NCBI RefSeq assembly: GCF_014650495.1 | Contig: NZ_BMVB01000014.1 | Location: 90,065-154,064 of the forward strand | Direction: 5' to 3' | DNA length: 64,000 nt | Origin: Streptomyces cinnamoneus | GTDB taxonomy: Bacteria; Actinomycetota; Actinomycetes; Streptomycetales; Streptomycetaceae | In this document: positions 33,211 to 42,352 of the stretch, piece after piece | How positions within the stretch are numbered: position 1 is the stretch's first letter | Layout of the letters: the number at the start of each line of letters is the position of its first letter | Translations under genes and position numbers: made by a program | The notes under the pieces: generated by a model | The model's input: the letters and a program-made list of their open reading frames with translations, nothing else | What the model was told of the DNA's origin: nothing | The model's database searches: none

Positions 33211-34425
33211 ATGCCCACCTTGCGCTCCCGGCCGTGGCTGCTCGCCACGGCCTGCACTCTCGCCACGTCCATAACCGCCTGCGCAGCCATGGCCGCGCCC
33301 ACCCCGGCGACGGCACACGGGCCCGAGCGGCCGTCACCCGCCGCCGACTGCGCGCTCAAGGGCCGGACCGGCTGGACCGACGAGGGCCATGACACCGACC
33401 GGGCGCAGTTCCGGCGTGCCACGGGCGTCCACCGGGTCCTGACGCTGTTCGTGGACTTCCCCGATGCCCGGGCCACCGACTCGACCGCCGCGTACGCCGA
33501 CCTCCTCGCCCCCGCCGCCGAGTGGATGCGCACGGCCTCCTACGGCCGCTCGCAGCTGGACCTGACGTTCGCGCACCGCTGGATCCGGATGCCGGCGGCG
33601 TCCACGGGTTACGGATTCCAGCGCGGGCTCACCTTCGAGGCCCACGAACGCTACCTGCGCGACGCGGTCGCGGCCGCCGACCCGTACGCGGACTTCTCCC
33701 GCTACGACATGGTCTACGTCGTCCCCACCAGAGCGGCCGCAGCGATCTCCTTCTCCCCCACCTACCTCTACGACCCGTCCACGCCCGGTGTCGTGGCCGA
33801 CGGAACCCGCGTCAAATGGGCCGTCACCTTCGGCCAGGACATGTGGCGCTGGGGGCACAAGGTCGCCGCGCACGAGACCGGCCACGTCTTCGGACTGCCC
33901 GATCTGTACGCCTTCACCGGCGACACCCACGGATTCGTGGGCGGCTGGGACGTCATGGGCAACATCGGGGGCCATGCCCCGCAGCACCTCGGCTGGCATT
34001 CGTGGAAGCTCGGCTGGACCCGTGACGACCAGGTCGCCTGCCCGGCCCGGCCCGGCCGGCGCACCGTCCGGCTGACGCCTGTGGAGCGCCCGGGCGGCAC
34101 CAAGATCGCCGTCGTCCGCACGGGCGCGACCACGGCGTACGTGGCCGAGTCGCGTCGGGCCGAGGGCAACGACCCGCGCCCCTGTTCCACGGGTGTGCTG
34201 ATCTACAAGGTGGACTCCGCGGTCACGACGGGCAACGGGCCGGTCCGGGTGTTGAACGGACGCCCTGCCACCACCCCGCCGGCCGGGTGCGGCCCGCTCG
34301 ACCTCGCGGCGTACGGGCCCGGCCAGTCCTTCACCGACCCGGCCGCGGGCGTCCGCATCGACGTCGTCGCGGGCGGCCGCTCAGGAGACACGGTGCGCAT
34401 CACCGCCACCGGACAGGCCACTTGA
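33211..34425 (+). CDS. secreted M6-type zinc metalloprotease
   Basis: This 404-residue protein starts at ATG 33211 with AAGGAG 5 bases upstream. The N-terminus (MPTLRSRPWLLATACTLATS, then an AMAAPTPATA region) is a secretion signal. The catalytic zinc motif HETGHVFGLPD lies near residue 222, with the downstream Met-turn-like GGWDVMG. This is the M6 (immune inhibitor A-like) family: extracellular peptidases. Length is short compared with full InhA proteins, and no C-terminal binding domain is visible. Confidence 0.88.
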   Translation: MPTLRSRPWLLATACTLATSITACAAMAAPTPATAHGPERPSPAADCALKGRTGWTDEGHDTDRAQFRRATGVHRVLTLFVDFPDARATDSTAAYADLLAPAAEWMRTASYGRSQLDLTFAHRWIRMPAASTGYGFQRGLTFEAHERYLRDAVAAADPYADFSRYDMVYVVPTRAAAAISFSPTYLYDPSTPGVVADGTRVKWAVTFGQDMWRWGHKVAAHETGHVFGLPDLYAFTGDTHGFVGGWDVMGNIGGHAPQHLGWHSWKLGWTRDDQVACPARPGRRTVRLTPVERPGGTKIAVVRTGATTAYVAESRRAEGNDPRPCSTGVLIYKVDSAVTTGNGPVRVLNGRPATTPPAGCGPLDLAAYGPGQSFTDPAAGVRIDVVAGGRSGDTVRITATGQAT

Positions 34426-34522
34426 GACGCACCCGGCTCCCCGGACGAACCGGACGACCGCCACGACGCCCGTGAGAAGATCCACCTGCAGTGTGCCCTG
34501 ATTCCTGTGGTGGAAGGTGACG

Positions 34523-35083
34523 ATGTACGCGATATCCCTGGGCGACGACGGTGCGGAACTGCGCCCGCTCGAACCGTGGCAGGCCGAGGAGTTCCTGGCC
34601 CACATCGACCGCGGACGGGAGTTCATCGGGCAGCACAACGGGCTGCCCGACATCGTCACCGACCTCGCGTCGAGCCGGGCGTTCCTCCAGGCTTACGCGG
34701 ACAAGACCGCGGCCGACGCCGGGCGGATCTGGGGCATCTGGACGGACGGCAAGCTGGTCGGCGCCGTCATCTTCCGGAGGATGGACGTCGGGCAGCGCAC
34801 CGCCGAGGCGGGCTGCTGGCTGGAGCCGTCGGGGGTGGGCCAGGGGCTGGTGACCCGGGCCGTGCGCGTGATCATCGACTGGGCCGTCGAGGAGCGGGGC
34901 ATCCATCGCGTGGAGTGGTGGGTGTCGTCGGCGAACGAGCCCAGCATCGCCGTGGCCCGGCGGCTCGGGATGACGAAGGACGGCGTGCTGCGGGAGAGCT
35001 ACCTCTACCGCGGGAAGCGGCACGACGAGGAGATCTGGTCGGTGCTGGCGCCGGACTGGCGGGCGGCCAGGCAGACGTCCTGA
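34523..35083 (+). CDS. GNAT acetyltransferase (RimJ/RimL type)
   Basis: This 186-residue protein is of the ribosomal-protein N-acetyltransferase subgroup: RPLEPWQAEEFLAHIDRGRE, acetyl-CoA site near VGQGLVTRAVRVIIDWAVEE, and the closing ANEPSIAVARRLGMTKDGVL. ATG at 34523 is preferred over GTG at 34517 because GGAAGG then sits 5 bases upstream. The acceptor is unknown. It converges with the DUF2867 gene. Confidence 0.85.
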   Translation: MYAISLGDDGAELRPLEPWQAEEFLAHIDRGREFIGQHNGLPDIVTDLASSRAFLQAYADKTAADAGRIWGIWTDGKLVGAVIFRRMDVGQRTAEAGCWLEPSGVGQGLVTRAVRVIIDWAVEERGIHRVEWWVSSANEPSIAVARRLGMTKDGVLRESYLYRGKRHDEEIWSVLAPDWRAARQTS

Positions 35084-35163
35084 GCCGGTCGCTCCGGGTA
35101 CCGCTGCCCGGGCGGTGTCGGTGCCGGCGCTCACGGTTTCCGTGCGGCCGGCCTGTCGCAGCA

Positions 35164-35760
35164 TCAGGTCGCGTGCTTCTCGCCCGCGTTCGCCTGCCAC
35201 GTGTGTCCGATCGCCCGGAGCAGCGCCGGATACACCCCCACGTACCGGAAGGGTTTGATGCTTGCCATGTAGACGGCGCCGAGCAGCCCGTTCGGCTTCA
35301 CCAGGACGGCCATCTGGCCGCGGTAGCCGCCGGCCCCGTCCGGGACCCAGCCGATGTGCATGACCCCGTGCATGGTCCGGTTGGCTATCTCGGCCGCCCA
35401 CTCGTCGTGCGTTCGGTAGACGGAGGTGAACGGGCGCGAGGAGAACGCGGGCCCCTGGGGACCGTCGCGGAGGTCCGCCGGCAACCGGTCGCGCAGTGTC
35501 TGCACCCGGCCGCCGACGCCGGCGTCGGGCTTGTCCCAGCCGAGCAGCGCTCCGAGCTTCCAACGGATCGCGAAGAGAGCGCGCGACACGGGTGAGGAGT
35601 CGCCCGTCGCGTCGCCTTCCGTGAACTGGCGCACCAGTCGCGGGAAGTCGTCGGGGCCGCCTGGTGTCGGGAGCGCCCACACGTCCTCGACCTGGAAGTC
35701 GCCGGCGATCCCGTGGATCCGCCAAGGCCGGGAGGTGTGGGCGGTTTTGGGGAGTCTCAT
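35164..35760 (-). CDS. DUF2867 family protein
   Basis: This 198-residue protein is of the DUF2867 family: MRLPKTAHTSRPWRIHGIAG, VSRALFAIRWKLGALLGWD, GYRGQMAVLVKPNGLLGAVY, then IKPFRYVGVYPALLRAIG. Function is unknown; the domain often sits at the C-terminus of NAD-dependent epimerase-like proteins, here it stands alone. A long perfect palindrome lies 11 bases before the start codon, so expression is probably controlled by a TetR-type repressor, yet no such gene adjoins. Confidence 0.85.
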   Translation of the reverse strand: MRLPKTAHTSRPWRIHGIAGDFQVEDVWALPTPGGPDDFPRLVRQFTEGDATGDSSPVSRALFAIRWKLGALLGWDKPDAGVGGRVQTLRDRLPADLRDGPQGPAFSSRPFTSVYRTHDEWAAEIANRTMHGVMHIGWVPDGAGGYRGQMAVLVKPNGLLGAVYMASIKPFRYVGVYPALLRAIGHTWQANAGEKHAT

Positions 35761-35770
35761 GGAACAAGCC

Positions 35771-35802
35771 CCTCGATCTATACGGCTACGTATAGATCGA
35801 GG
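35771..35802. promoter_or_regulatory. long palindromic operator upstream of DUF2867 gene
   Basis: Perfect 14-base arms (35771-35784 and 35789-35802, core CTCGATCTATAC) surround a 4-base centre. It ends 11 bases before the start codon, overlapping the expected promoter or leader, which fits a repressor site. No regulator gene is adjacent. Confidence 0.7.
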
Positions 35803-35896
35803 TTAGTCCCGTCCGTGCACCCGCGTACAGCCGACGGGGCGTGAGGGCGGACACACCGGCTCCTCCGGGGTCGCGCGCCCGCTTGCGAGGGCTGGC

Positions 35897-37492
35897 CTAC
35901 CGTTGCGCCGGCTCGACCGACTGCCAGAACCCGCAGTGGTGGTCCGTGCCGAAGGTGTTGGTGGTGACGCTTCCCGTGGGGCGGAGGGAGAGGAAGCTGT
36001 CCGTGGGGTTGCGGTATGCGTACCAGCGGGCGCGGTCCTTGCCGTTCGGGTCGAGGGTGGTGACGAAGGAGCTCCAGTAGGCGATCATCCGGTCCGAGAG
36101 CTTCTGCTGCTTCTCGGTGAAGGTGACGCCCGGGAAGTCGAAGAGATAGGGCAGTTCGGTCGCGTGGGCGGCGAGGACGTTCTTGGTGCCGAAGAACTGC
36201 TGCACGCCGGACCAGGCGACGGGGGCGGGGTCCGCGAACTCGTAGGCGTACACCGGCATGTGCGGGGAGAGCGTACGGTTCATGGAGCGGGCCCGGCAGG
36301 CGAAGTCGCCGTCCGTGACGGCGTGGCCGTAGGCGAGTCCGGCGTCGCCCTTGTGGGCGCTCCGGGGGTACGCGCGGGCGATGGCCCCGCCCTTGGCGCC
36401 GTAGTGGGCCTTCAGTCCGGTGACGAAGTCCTGCTGCGGGACCTTGCCGGTCAGGGTGTAGGTGAGCTCGTCGTGGTTGGTGCCGTTGAGGACGGGCACC
36501 TTGACGGCCGGGACGCCGGCAGCGGGGCCGGGCAACAGGGCCGTGCCGTACGAGAGCGTGCTCACCGAGGCGGCGGGTGCCTCCGGGATCGCGAAGACGC
36601 CCTTGGCGCCGTGCTGCGGCGGGTTCGTCAGGGCGCTCGCGGGCAGGGCGCGCAGGCAGCCGGCGGCCGTGGCCTCGACGAAGCAGCCGAGCGACGCGGC
36701 GAAGGCCGTACCGGCCTGCCGCGCGGCGCCGGCCTCCTGGCCTCCGCACGGGCCGCTCTGCAGGATCGCGGCGCGGAACAGGCCCCGCGAGGCCGGGGAG
36801 TTGAGGAGGGCGCAGACGGAGGCGCCGCCCGCGGATTCACCGGCGACCGTCACCTTGGCGGGGTCGCCGCCGAACGCGGCGATGTTGCCCTTGACCCAGC
36901 GCAGGGCCGCCTGCTGGTCCATGAGGCCGTAGTTCCCCGTCTCCTTGCCGTTCGCGAGCGCGGGGTGGGCCAGGTACCCGAGGGCCCCCAGCCGGTAGTT
37001 GATCGTGACGACGACGATGCCGCCCTGCGTGGCCAGCCGCCGGGCGGGGTACGCGTCGCCGCTGCCCCAGCTCAGGGCGCCGCCGTGGAGCCACACCATG
37101 ACCGGCGCCCGTTCCCCGCGGCGCCGGTCCGGCGCCCACACGTTGAGGAAGAGGCAGTCCTCGCGGCCCGTGGCCGCCGATCCGGCCACCCCCGGCTGCG
37201 GGCACTGCGAGCCGGGCATGGTGGCGTCCCGGACGCCCTCCCACTCGGAGGGCCGCTCCGGGGCGCGCCAGCGGCGTCCGCCGGTCGGCGGTGCGGCGTA
37301 CGGGATGCCCTGGAAGAGCCGGTAGCCCTCGCGGACCGCCCCGCGCAGCCGCCCCGACTTCACGGTGACGACGTGCCCGTCGGCCGCGTCGGCCTCCTCG
37401 TCCCCCAACGGGGCGCAGCCCGCGACGGTCAGCAACAGCACGGCCGCCACGGCGAGCAGCCGGATGAACCTCGACCTCGCCGGTGGCAGCAC
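35897..37492 (-). CDS. carboxylesterase lipoprotein (type B carboxylesterase family)
   Basis: This 531-residue alpha/beta hydrolase has a lipoprotein signal: RLLAVAAVLLLTVAGC with the lipobox at about residue 26. The family motifs are EDCLFLNVWAP, the oxyanion loop WLHGGALSWGSG, the nucleophile elbow VAGESAGGASV near residue 218 and the catalytic His segment AAHATELPYLF near residue 440. It should hydrolyse carboxylic esters at the outer membrane surface. The start MLPPARSRF is well placed. No clear partner gene is adjacent. Confidence 0.9.
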   Translation of the reverse strand: MLPPARSRFIRLLAVAAVLLLTVAGCAPLGDEEADAADGHVVTVKSGRLRGAVREGYRLFQGIPYAAPPTGGRRWRAPERPSEWEGVRDATMPGSQCPQPGVAGSAATGREDCLFLNVWAPDRRRGERAPVMVWLHGGALSWGSGDAYPARRLATQGGIVVVTINYRLGALGYLAHPALANGKETGNYGLMDQQAALRWVKGNIAAFGGDPAKVTVAGESAGGASVCALLNSPASRGLFRAAILQSGPCGGQEAGAARQAGTAFAASLGCFVEATAAGCLRALPASALTNPPQHGAKGVFAIPEAPAASVSTLSYGTALLPGPAAGVPAVKVPVLNGTNHDELTYTLTGKVPQQDFVTGLKAHYGAKGGAIARAYPRSAHKGDAGLAYGHAVTDGDFACRARSMNRTLSPHMPVYAYEFADPAPVAWSGVQQFFGTKNVLAAHATELPYLFDFPGVTFTEKQQKLSDRMIAYWSSFVTTLDPNGKDRARWYAYRNPTDSFLSLRPTGSVTTNTFGTDHHCGFWQSVEPAQR

Positions 37493-37651
37493 GGTGCCTC
37501 CTGAGAGACGTCACAGAGAGTCGGCATTCGCACTGTATGCGAGTGATGCCGGTCCCGCCGCCCGGGAGCCGCCGCCCGGGTACCGACTCGCCTGGCCGCC
37601 GCACCCCGGGGCCGGACCTGCGGTTTTGCGCGGTCGGCCGGCCCGTGCGCC

Positions 37652-39412
37652 TCAGCCCGCTGCCGGGGCCTCATCGACGCCGAGGGGCTGCGGGGCCCGG
37701 GCGCCGGCACCCCCGGGGAGCGTCAGCGCCGAGTCCGCGTGCAGGGTGATGCGGACGGGTGCGAAGTCGGTGGCGTCGACCGCCGACTCCCCCGTGCCGG
37801 GGTTGCGGGCGTAGCGGGGGTGGGCGCCGCCGCTGATCTGCCAGCGAATCCGGTGACCGGCGGCGAAGCGGTGGGCGGTGGAACTCATCGGCACCCTGAC
37901 CGTCGTCGGCGCCTGCCCGGGCGCCCGCAGCCGGGCCAGCCCGTCGCAGACGTTGGTGGAGCGGCCTTGCGCGTCCACCTCGGACAGGCGGGTGAAGACG
38001 TCGGCGTGTCCGGTGTCCGTGGAGACGGTCAGCCGTGCGGTGACGGGGCCGAGGACGTCCACGGGCTCGGTCAGCGGCGGGGTGGTGAACGTCAGGACGT
38101 CCTCCCGGGCTTCGAGTGCGCTGTTGTCGCGGGGGCCGGCGGCGCGGGAGAGCAGGGGGCCGCCGACGGACGGGGTGGGGGCGGCCGGGTCGTAGCGGAA
38201 GGAGGCCAGCGGTGCGGAGTCCGTGGGGGCCAGCTCGGTGAGGTGCCCGCCCGGGGTGGGGAACCACGCCGTGGTGGCCGGAGCCTGAGCGAAGGCGACG
38301 GCCGGAGCGGGGGGCGGCGGCCAGTCGTCGAGGTCCCGCCATGCGTTTTCGCCGCCGATGTGCACGCGCACCCGGGTGGGGCGCAGGCCGGAGGGATCGT
38401 CGCACAGGTGCGCGCGCAGCCAGGCCAGGCTCTCGGCGAACACCTCGGGCCAGCCCTGCTGGAGGGCGGAGGTGTGGGTCCAGGGTCCGACGAGCAGGGC
38501 GGTCTCGCAGCCGGCCCGGCGCAGTCGGCCGTACTGCTCGAAGGTCTGGTCGGCCAGGATGTCGTGCCATCCGGTGATCAGGGCGGTGGGGACGTTCAGC
38601 CGGTCCGCGGCCTCCCCCACGCGCGTACCGGACCAGAACGGGTCGTCGGCGTCCGGGTGCGCCATCACCTCGTCCAGCCAGGGCACTTCGCCGAGGGCGG
38701 CCACGTGCGCCCGGCGCAGCGGCCGTGCGGTGGTGATCGTGCGCAGGTGGCGTTGCAGGCGCATCGTCGCCTTCACGAGGGGGACCAGCCCGCGGTGCTG
38801 GGTGGTCATGGCGGCGCCGATGATGAGGGCGTCCTCCAGGTGGAACGCGCCGCCCGCGTGGAAGAGGGCGTGGGGATCGTGCAGCCCCACCTGCACCGCC
38901 ATCGCCTTCAGCTCCGGCGGCGGGTCCAGGGCGAGCGCCCACTGCACGTGGCCCAGGTAGCTGGGGCCGACGGTGCCCAGCGTTCCGTTGAACCAGGGCT
39001 GTTCCCGCAGCCAGGAGACCGTGGCCCGGCCGTCGGCGGCCTCGTCGCGCCACAGGTCGAACCGGCCGCCGGATCCGCCGGTGCCGCGGCAGCTCTGCAG
39101 GACCACGTGGAAGCCCTGTTCGGCGAAGAGGATGCCGTACATCGGTGACCACGGCACGCCCCTGCCGTAGGGCGAGCGCACGAGGAGGGTGGGGAAGTCG
39201 CCCGCTGTGCGGGGGAAGTAGTGGTCGGTGATCAACGGGCTGCCGTCCGCGGCCGGAACGACCAGCCCGGGCTCCCACCCGACGTCGTACCGCTTGGGCG
39301 GGAGCTTGCGCCAGGCCGCCCGCATCATCCGTGAGGGCAGTGGCGGCTTCCCGGAAGTCGGCGTCCAGACCGCCGCCCGCGGCGCGGCGGCGTCACGCGT
39401 GGGTGATGTCAT
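37652..39412 (-). CDS. CocE/NonD family hydrolase (S15)
   Basis: This 586-residue alpha/beta hydrolase is of the X-Pro dipeptidyl-peptidase S15/cocaine-esterase family. The nucleophile motif is TVGPSYLGHVQW near residue 148, the Asp region is ITGWHDILADQTFEQY near 283, and the His region is GPWTHTS near 312. The C-terminal jelly-roll domain (VLGPVTARLTVSTDTGHADV) is also typical. It hydrolyses acyl esters or amides; substrate unknown. GGAGGGG lies upstream of ATG 39412. A divergent TetR gene and a palindrome in the 113-base gap suggest local repression. Confidence 0.9.
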   Translation of the reverse strand: MTSPTRDAAAPRAAVWTPTSGKPPLPSRMMRAAWRKLPPKRYDVGWEPGLVVPAADGSPLITDHYFPRTAGDFPTLLVRSPYGRGVPWSPMYGILFAEQGFHVVLQSCRGTGGSGGRFDLWRDEAADGRATVSWLREQPWFNGTLGTVGPSYLGHVQWALALDPPPELKAMAVQVGLHDPHALFHAGGAFHLEDALIIGAAMTTQHRGLVPLVKATMRLQRHLRTITTARPLRRAHVAALGEVPWLDEVMAHPDADDPFWSGTRVGEAADRLNVPTALITGWHDILADQTFEQYGRLRRAGCETALLVGPWTHTSALQQGWPEVFAESLAWLRAHLCDDPSGLRPTRVRVHIGGENAWRDLDDWPPPPAPAVAFAQAPATTAWFPTPGGHLTELAPTDSAPLASFRYDPAAPTPSVGGPLLSRAAGPRDNSALEAREDVLTFTTPPLTEPVDVLGPVTARLTVSTDTGHADVFTRLSEVDAQGRSTNVCDGLARLRAPGQAPTTVRVPMSSTAHRFAAGHRIRWQISGGAHPRYARNPGTGESAVDATDFAPVRITLHADSALTLPGGAGARAPQPLGVDEAPAAG

Positions 39413-39431
39413 CGTTCCCCTCCACCATTTC

Positions 39432-39444
39432 CGTACGTCGTACG
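39432..39444. promoter_or_regulatory. small palindrome between CocE hydrolase gene and tetR
   Basis: CGTACG-T-CGTACG: two 6-base palindromic halves around one base, in the divergent promoter region and near the hydrolase start. It is a candidate TetR site; the arms are short, so support is modest. Confidence 0.45.
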
Positions 39445-39525
39445 AGAATGATGATAGGGGATGCTGGAACCCCACCCACCCGTGCTGCAGCCGCAAGGCG
39501 ACGCGAGAGAAGGAGTACGAAGATC

Positions 39526-40242
39526 GTGACCGGTGACGGCGGGTCGGACGCCTCGGGCGTCGACCCCCAGGAACTCTGGCTGACGTCCGACCGGCCCCGC
39601 AGGGGGCGCAAGCCCGCCTTCAGCCGTGAGTCGATCACGGCGGCCGCCGTCGCCCTCGCGGACGCGGAGGGGCTCGACGCGGTCACGATGCGGCGGGTCG
39701 CCTCGGAGGTCGGAGCCGGCGTCATGTCGCTCTACAGCTACGCCCCCGACAAGGCGACGCTGATCGAGCTGATGGTCGACCACGTCAGCGGCGAACTACC
39801 GGTGTCGGGCGCCCCCACCGGCGACTGGCGCGCCGACCTCAAGGCCATCGCCCACCTCCAGCGCGCCCTCATGCTGCGGCACCCCTGGCTGCCCGCCGCC
39901 TTGTCCACCCGTCGTTCGCTCGGCCCCCACACCCTGGCCTTCCTGGAACGCGCGCTCGCGGCCCTGCGGCCCACCGGGCTGGACGGCGCGGCGAAGCTGG
40001 AGGTCTTCGCCCAGCTCACCGGGTTCGTGGCCGGCCACGTCGCCCACGAGATCGCGCAGGCCGCAGCCGCACGTTCGCCCGAGCGGGCCGCTGCCGAAGC
40101 CCGCTACCTGGCCGTCGTCGCCGCGGACGGCCACCACCCGGAGCTCGCGGAAGCCCTCGCCGCCCCCGGCCGCGCCCTCACCCCCGAGGCCACGTTCACC
40201 CGGTTCCTCAACCGTCTGGTCGACGGGCTCGACAGCGACTGA
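39526..40242 (+). CDS. TetR-family transcriptional regulator
   Basis: This 238-residue protein starts at GTG 39526 with AAGGAG upstream. The helix-turn-helix is SRESITAAAVALADAEGLDA, then RRVASEVGAGVMSLYSYAPD at about residues 30-75. The C-terminal domain looks like TetR_C_1 (tetracyclin-repressor type). It is divergent from the CocE-type hydrolase and followed 17 bases later by a VOC-family gene on the same strand, so both are possible targets. Confidence 0.9.
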   Translation: MTGDGGSDASGVDPQELWLTSDRPRRGRKPAFSRESITAAAVALADAEGLDAVTMRRVASEVGAGVMSLYSYAPDKATLIELMVDHVSGELPVSGAPTGDWRADLKAIAHLQRALMLRHPWLPAALSTRRSLGPHTLAFLERALAALRPTGLDGAAKLEVFAQLTGFVAGHVAHEIAQAAAARSPERAAAEARYLAVVAADGHHPELAEALAAPGRALTPEATFTRFLNRLVDGLDSD

Positions 40243-40259
40243 TCCGGCACAGTGGGGGC

Positions 40260-40706
40260 ATGAACGCAGAGGAGAGCAACGCTCTGGCCCGGGCACACGT
40301 GGCGACGAGGCTTCCGGCCCGGAGTCTGGAGCGGGCGCGGCGTTTCTACTCGCAGCAGCTGGGCCTGGAACCCGTCGACGAACGGCCCGGTGGGCTGCTG
40401 TACCGGTGCGGGGGCGTGGAATTCGTGGTCTTCCAGTCGACGGGCGCCTCTCCCGGCACGTTCACTCAGATGGCGTGGACGGTCGACGACATCGAGGCGG
40501 TCGTCACGGAGCTCGGGCGGCGCGGCGTCGTGTTCGAGGAGGTCGACGTCCCGGGGTTCCGGACGAGGAACGGAATCGCTGAGATCGAAGGGAACTACCC
40601 CAGCAAGGGCGCCCGGGGTGAACGCGGCGCCTGGTTCCGTGACAGCGAGGGGAACATGCTGGGGATCGGCGCGCCGGTCCGGGACGACCCCTCCCGCAGC
40701 ACGTGA
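40260..40706 (+). CDS. VOC (glyoxalase/bleomycin-resistance fold) protein
   Basis: This 148-residue protein has the paired beta-alpha-beta-beta-beta units of the vicinal oxygen chelate fold: LPARSLERARRFYSQQLGLE, VEFVVFQSTG, then TVDDIEAVVTELGRRGVVFE and WFRDSEGNMLGIG. Members bind a metal or a drug; activity cannot be predicted. It lies 17 bases after the TetR gene and is probably co-transcribed with it. Confidence 0.85.
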   Translation: MNAEESNALARAHVATRLPARSLERARRFYSQQLGLEPVDERPGGLLYRCGGVEFVVFQSTGASPGTFTQMAWTVDDIEAVVTELGRRGVVFEEVDVPGFRTRNGIAEIEGNYPSKGARGERGAWFRDSEGNMLGIGAPVRDDPSRST

Positions 40707-40751
40707 TCTCCGTCGTAGTGACGGTGGTGACGGCGGGCATAGGTTCCACCC

Positions 40752-41483
40752 GTGAACAGACACATATCCTTCGAGCGGTTGCACAACTTCCGTGATCTGG
40801 GCGGCTACACGACCGAGGATGGCCGGACGGTCCGTTGGGGCCGGCTGTTCCGGTCCGACTCGCTGGGCAAGCTCCAGGGCGCGGACTGGGAGCGGTTCGT
40901 CGCCCTCGGCATCACCACCGTCATCGATCTGCGCTACCCCTGGGAGATCGCGGCCAAGGGCCGCGTCCCGGACCACGCGTCACTCGCCTACCACAACCTC
41001 AGCATCGAGCACCGCCCCTACGACCAGGCCGCGCTCGGCGCCGATGTCGAGACCGGGCCGTTCCTTGCCGACCGGTACATGGAGGTCGCCCACGACGGCG
41101 TGGAGGAACTGCGCCAGGCGCTGGAAGTGATCGCCTCCCAGGACGGCCCCGTGGTCTTCCACTGCGCGTCCGGCAAGGACCGCACGGGGCTGCTGGCCGC
41201 GCTCGTCCTCTCCCTGCTGGACGTGCCCGAGAAGGACATCGTCGGGGACTTCGCCCTCACCGGGCTCGCCACCGAACGCCTCGTCGCCGACTGGCGGGCC
41301 GGCCACCCGGGCCGGGAGCCGGCCTGGCCCGGGTTCGGGCGGGCGCCCGCCGACGTCATGCGCCTGTTCCTCGCGGCACTGGCAGAGCGACACGGGTCCG
41401 TACGCGGCTACGCAACAAACCTGCTGGGCGTCGACGACGCCCTGACCGGCGCCCTGCGCCAGAACCTGCTCGAACCGGTGTGA
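40752..41483 (+). CDS. tyrosine phosphatase family protein
   Basis: This 243-residue protein is of the Y_phosphatase3/LipA-like family. It begins with FERLHNFRDLGGY, conserved in this group, and has the CX5R signature VFHCASGKDRTGLLAAL with catalytic Cys near residue 138, plus the C-terminal YATNLLGVDDA. It removes phosphate from phosphotyrosine or phosphoinositides. Start is GTG 40752. It converges with a GNAT gene and ends before a strong hairpin. Confidence 0.88.
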   Translation: MNRHISFERLHNFRDLGGYTTEDGRTVRWGRLFRSDSLGKLQGADWERFVALGITTVIDLRYPWEIAAKGRVPDHASLAYHNLSIEHRPYDQAALGADVETGPFLADRYMEVAHDGVEELRQALEVIASQDGPVVFHCASGKDRTGLLAALVLSLLDVPEKDIVGDFALTGLATERLVADWRAGHPGREPAWPGFGRAPADVMRLFLAALAERHGSVRGYATNLLGVDDALTGALRQNLLEPV

Positions 41484-41517
41484 GGGTGGTCCGGCGAGGC
41501 GTGCCGCCAGGTGCGAC

Positions 41518-41556
41518 CCTGCCGTGCGGGGGCCACGAGGCCCACCGCACGGCAGG
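41518..41556. terminator. bidirectional terminator hairpin
   Basis: Perfect 12-base arms 41518-41529 and 41545-41556, with an inner 5-base stem and one bulged A, stand between the convergent phosphatase and GNAT genes. Confidence 0.75.
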
Positions 41557-41562
41557 CCGGGG

Positions 41563-42078
41563 TCAGATCCCGAAGGGGGCCGCGTAGCGGACGGTGCCGC
41601 TGGGCAGCGGGTGGGTCCCGTCCAGGGTCATGGCCATCATGGCCTCGTCCGGCACGTCGACGCTCAGGCCGATGCCGTGCGCGGAGGCACGGGTGAAGCC
41701 GAACCGCGGGTAGTACGCCGGGTGTCCGAGGACGGTGACGTACTTCTCCCCCATGTCTCCGGCCGCCTTCAGCGCGGCGCGGACGGCGGCCGAGCCGGCG
41801 CCGCTCCGCTGGTGCTCGGGGCGTACGGCGACGGGGGCCAGACAGAGGGCCGGGGTGTCGTCGATGTGGCAGCGCGTGAGGAGGGCGTGGCCGATGATGC
41901 TGCCGTGCTCGTCGGTGCTGACGAGGGACAGACCGTCGATCCAGGCGGGGTCGGCACGCAGTGCGTCGACGAGGTCGGCCTCCAGCGGCGTTTCGAACGC
42001 CGCGAGGAGGATCTCGCGAACGACGGGAACGTCGGCACCGGTCTCGGCGCGGGTGATCCAGTTGGTGTGTGTACGCAT
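41563..42078 (-). CDS. GNAT N-acetyltransferase (YhbS-like)
   Basis: This 171-residue protein has the acetyl-CoA motif VAVRPEHQRSGAGSAAVRAA and the YhbS-type VTVLGHPAYYPRFGFTRASA. It transfers acetyl groups to an unknown acceptor. ATG at 42078 is chosen; the in-frame extension upstream lacks conservation. It is transcribed alone. Confidence 0.88.
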   Translation of the reverse strand: MRTHTNWITRAETGADVPVVREILLAAFETPLEADLVDALRADPAWIDGLSLVSTDEHGSIIGHALLTRCHIDDTPALCLAPVAVRPEHQRSGAGSAAVRAALKAAGDMGEKYVTVLGHPAYYPRFGFTRASAHGIGLSVDVPDEAMMAMTLDGTHPLPSGTVRYAAPFGI

Positions 42079-42352
42079 GACGGGATGAAGATCCGTTTCA
42101 TGGTGAGGTTCGTGCACGGACTGCAGGATCCGCGGAGAGTGCAGGATCTGCAGGGCGGCCTCGCGAGCTCACGCTCTCAGCGGGGCCGGGGTGACCGGGT
42201 CAGACCGTCGCCCGGGACGTGAGGGCGGTCCGGGCGCTGCTCGTCGCAGTGGCCATGAGCGCGGCCATCGGCCCCACCTCCCTTTCGTCCTCGATCCCAA
42301 ACCGTACGAACGTTCCCCAACGTACCACGCAGGCTCCCCCGGCTTCCCCTTC

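Noticed and set aside
42111..42155. Repeated TGCAGGATC words as a possible regulatory or recombination site
   Set aside because: Only two imperfectly spaced copies, no symmetry with gene starts and no mobile element near; likely chance.
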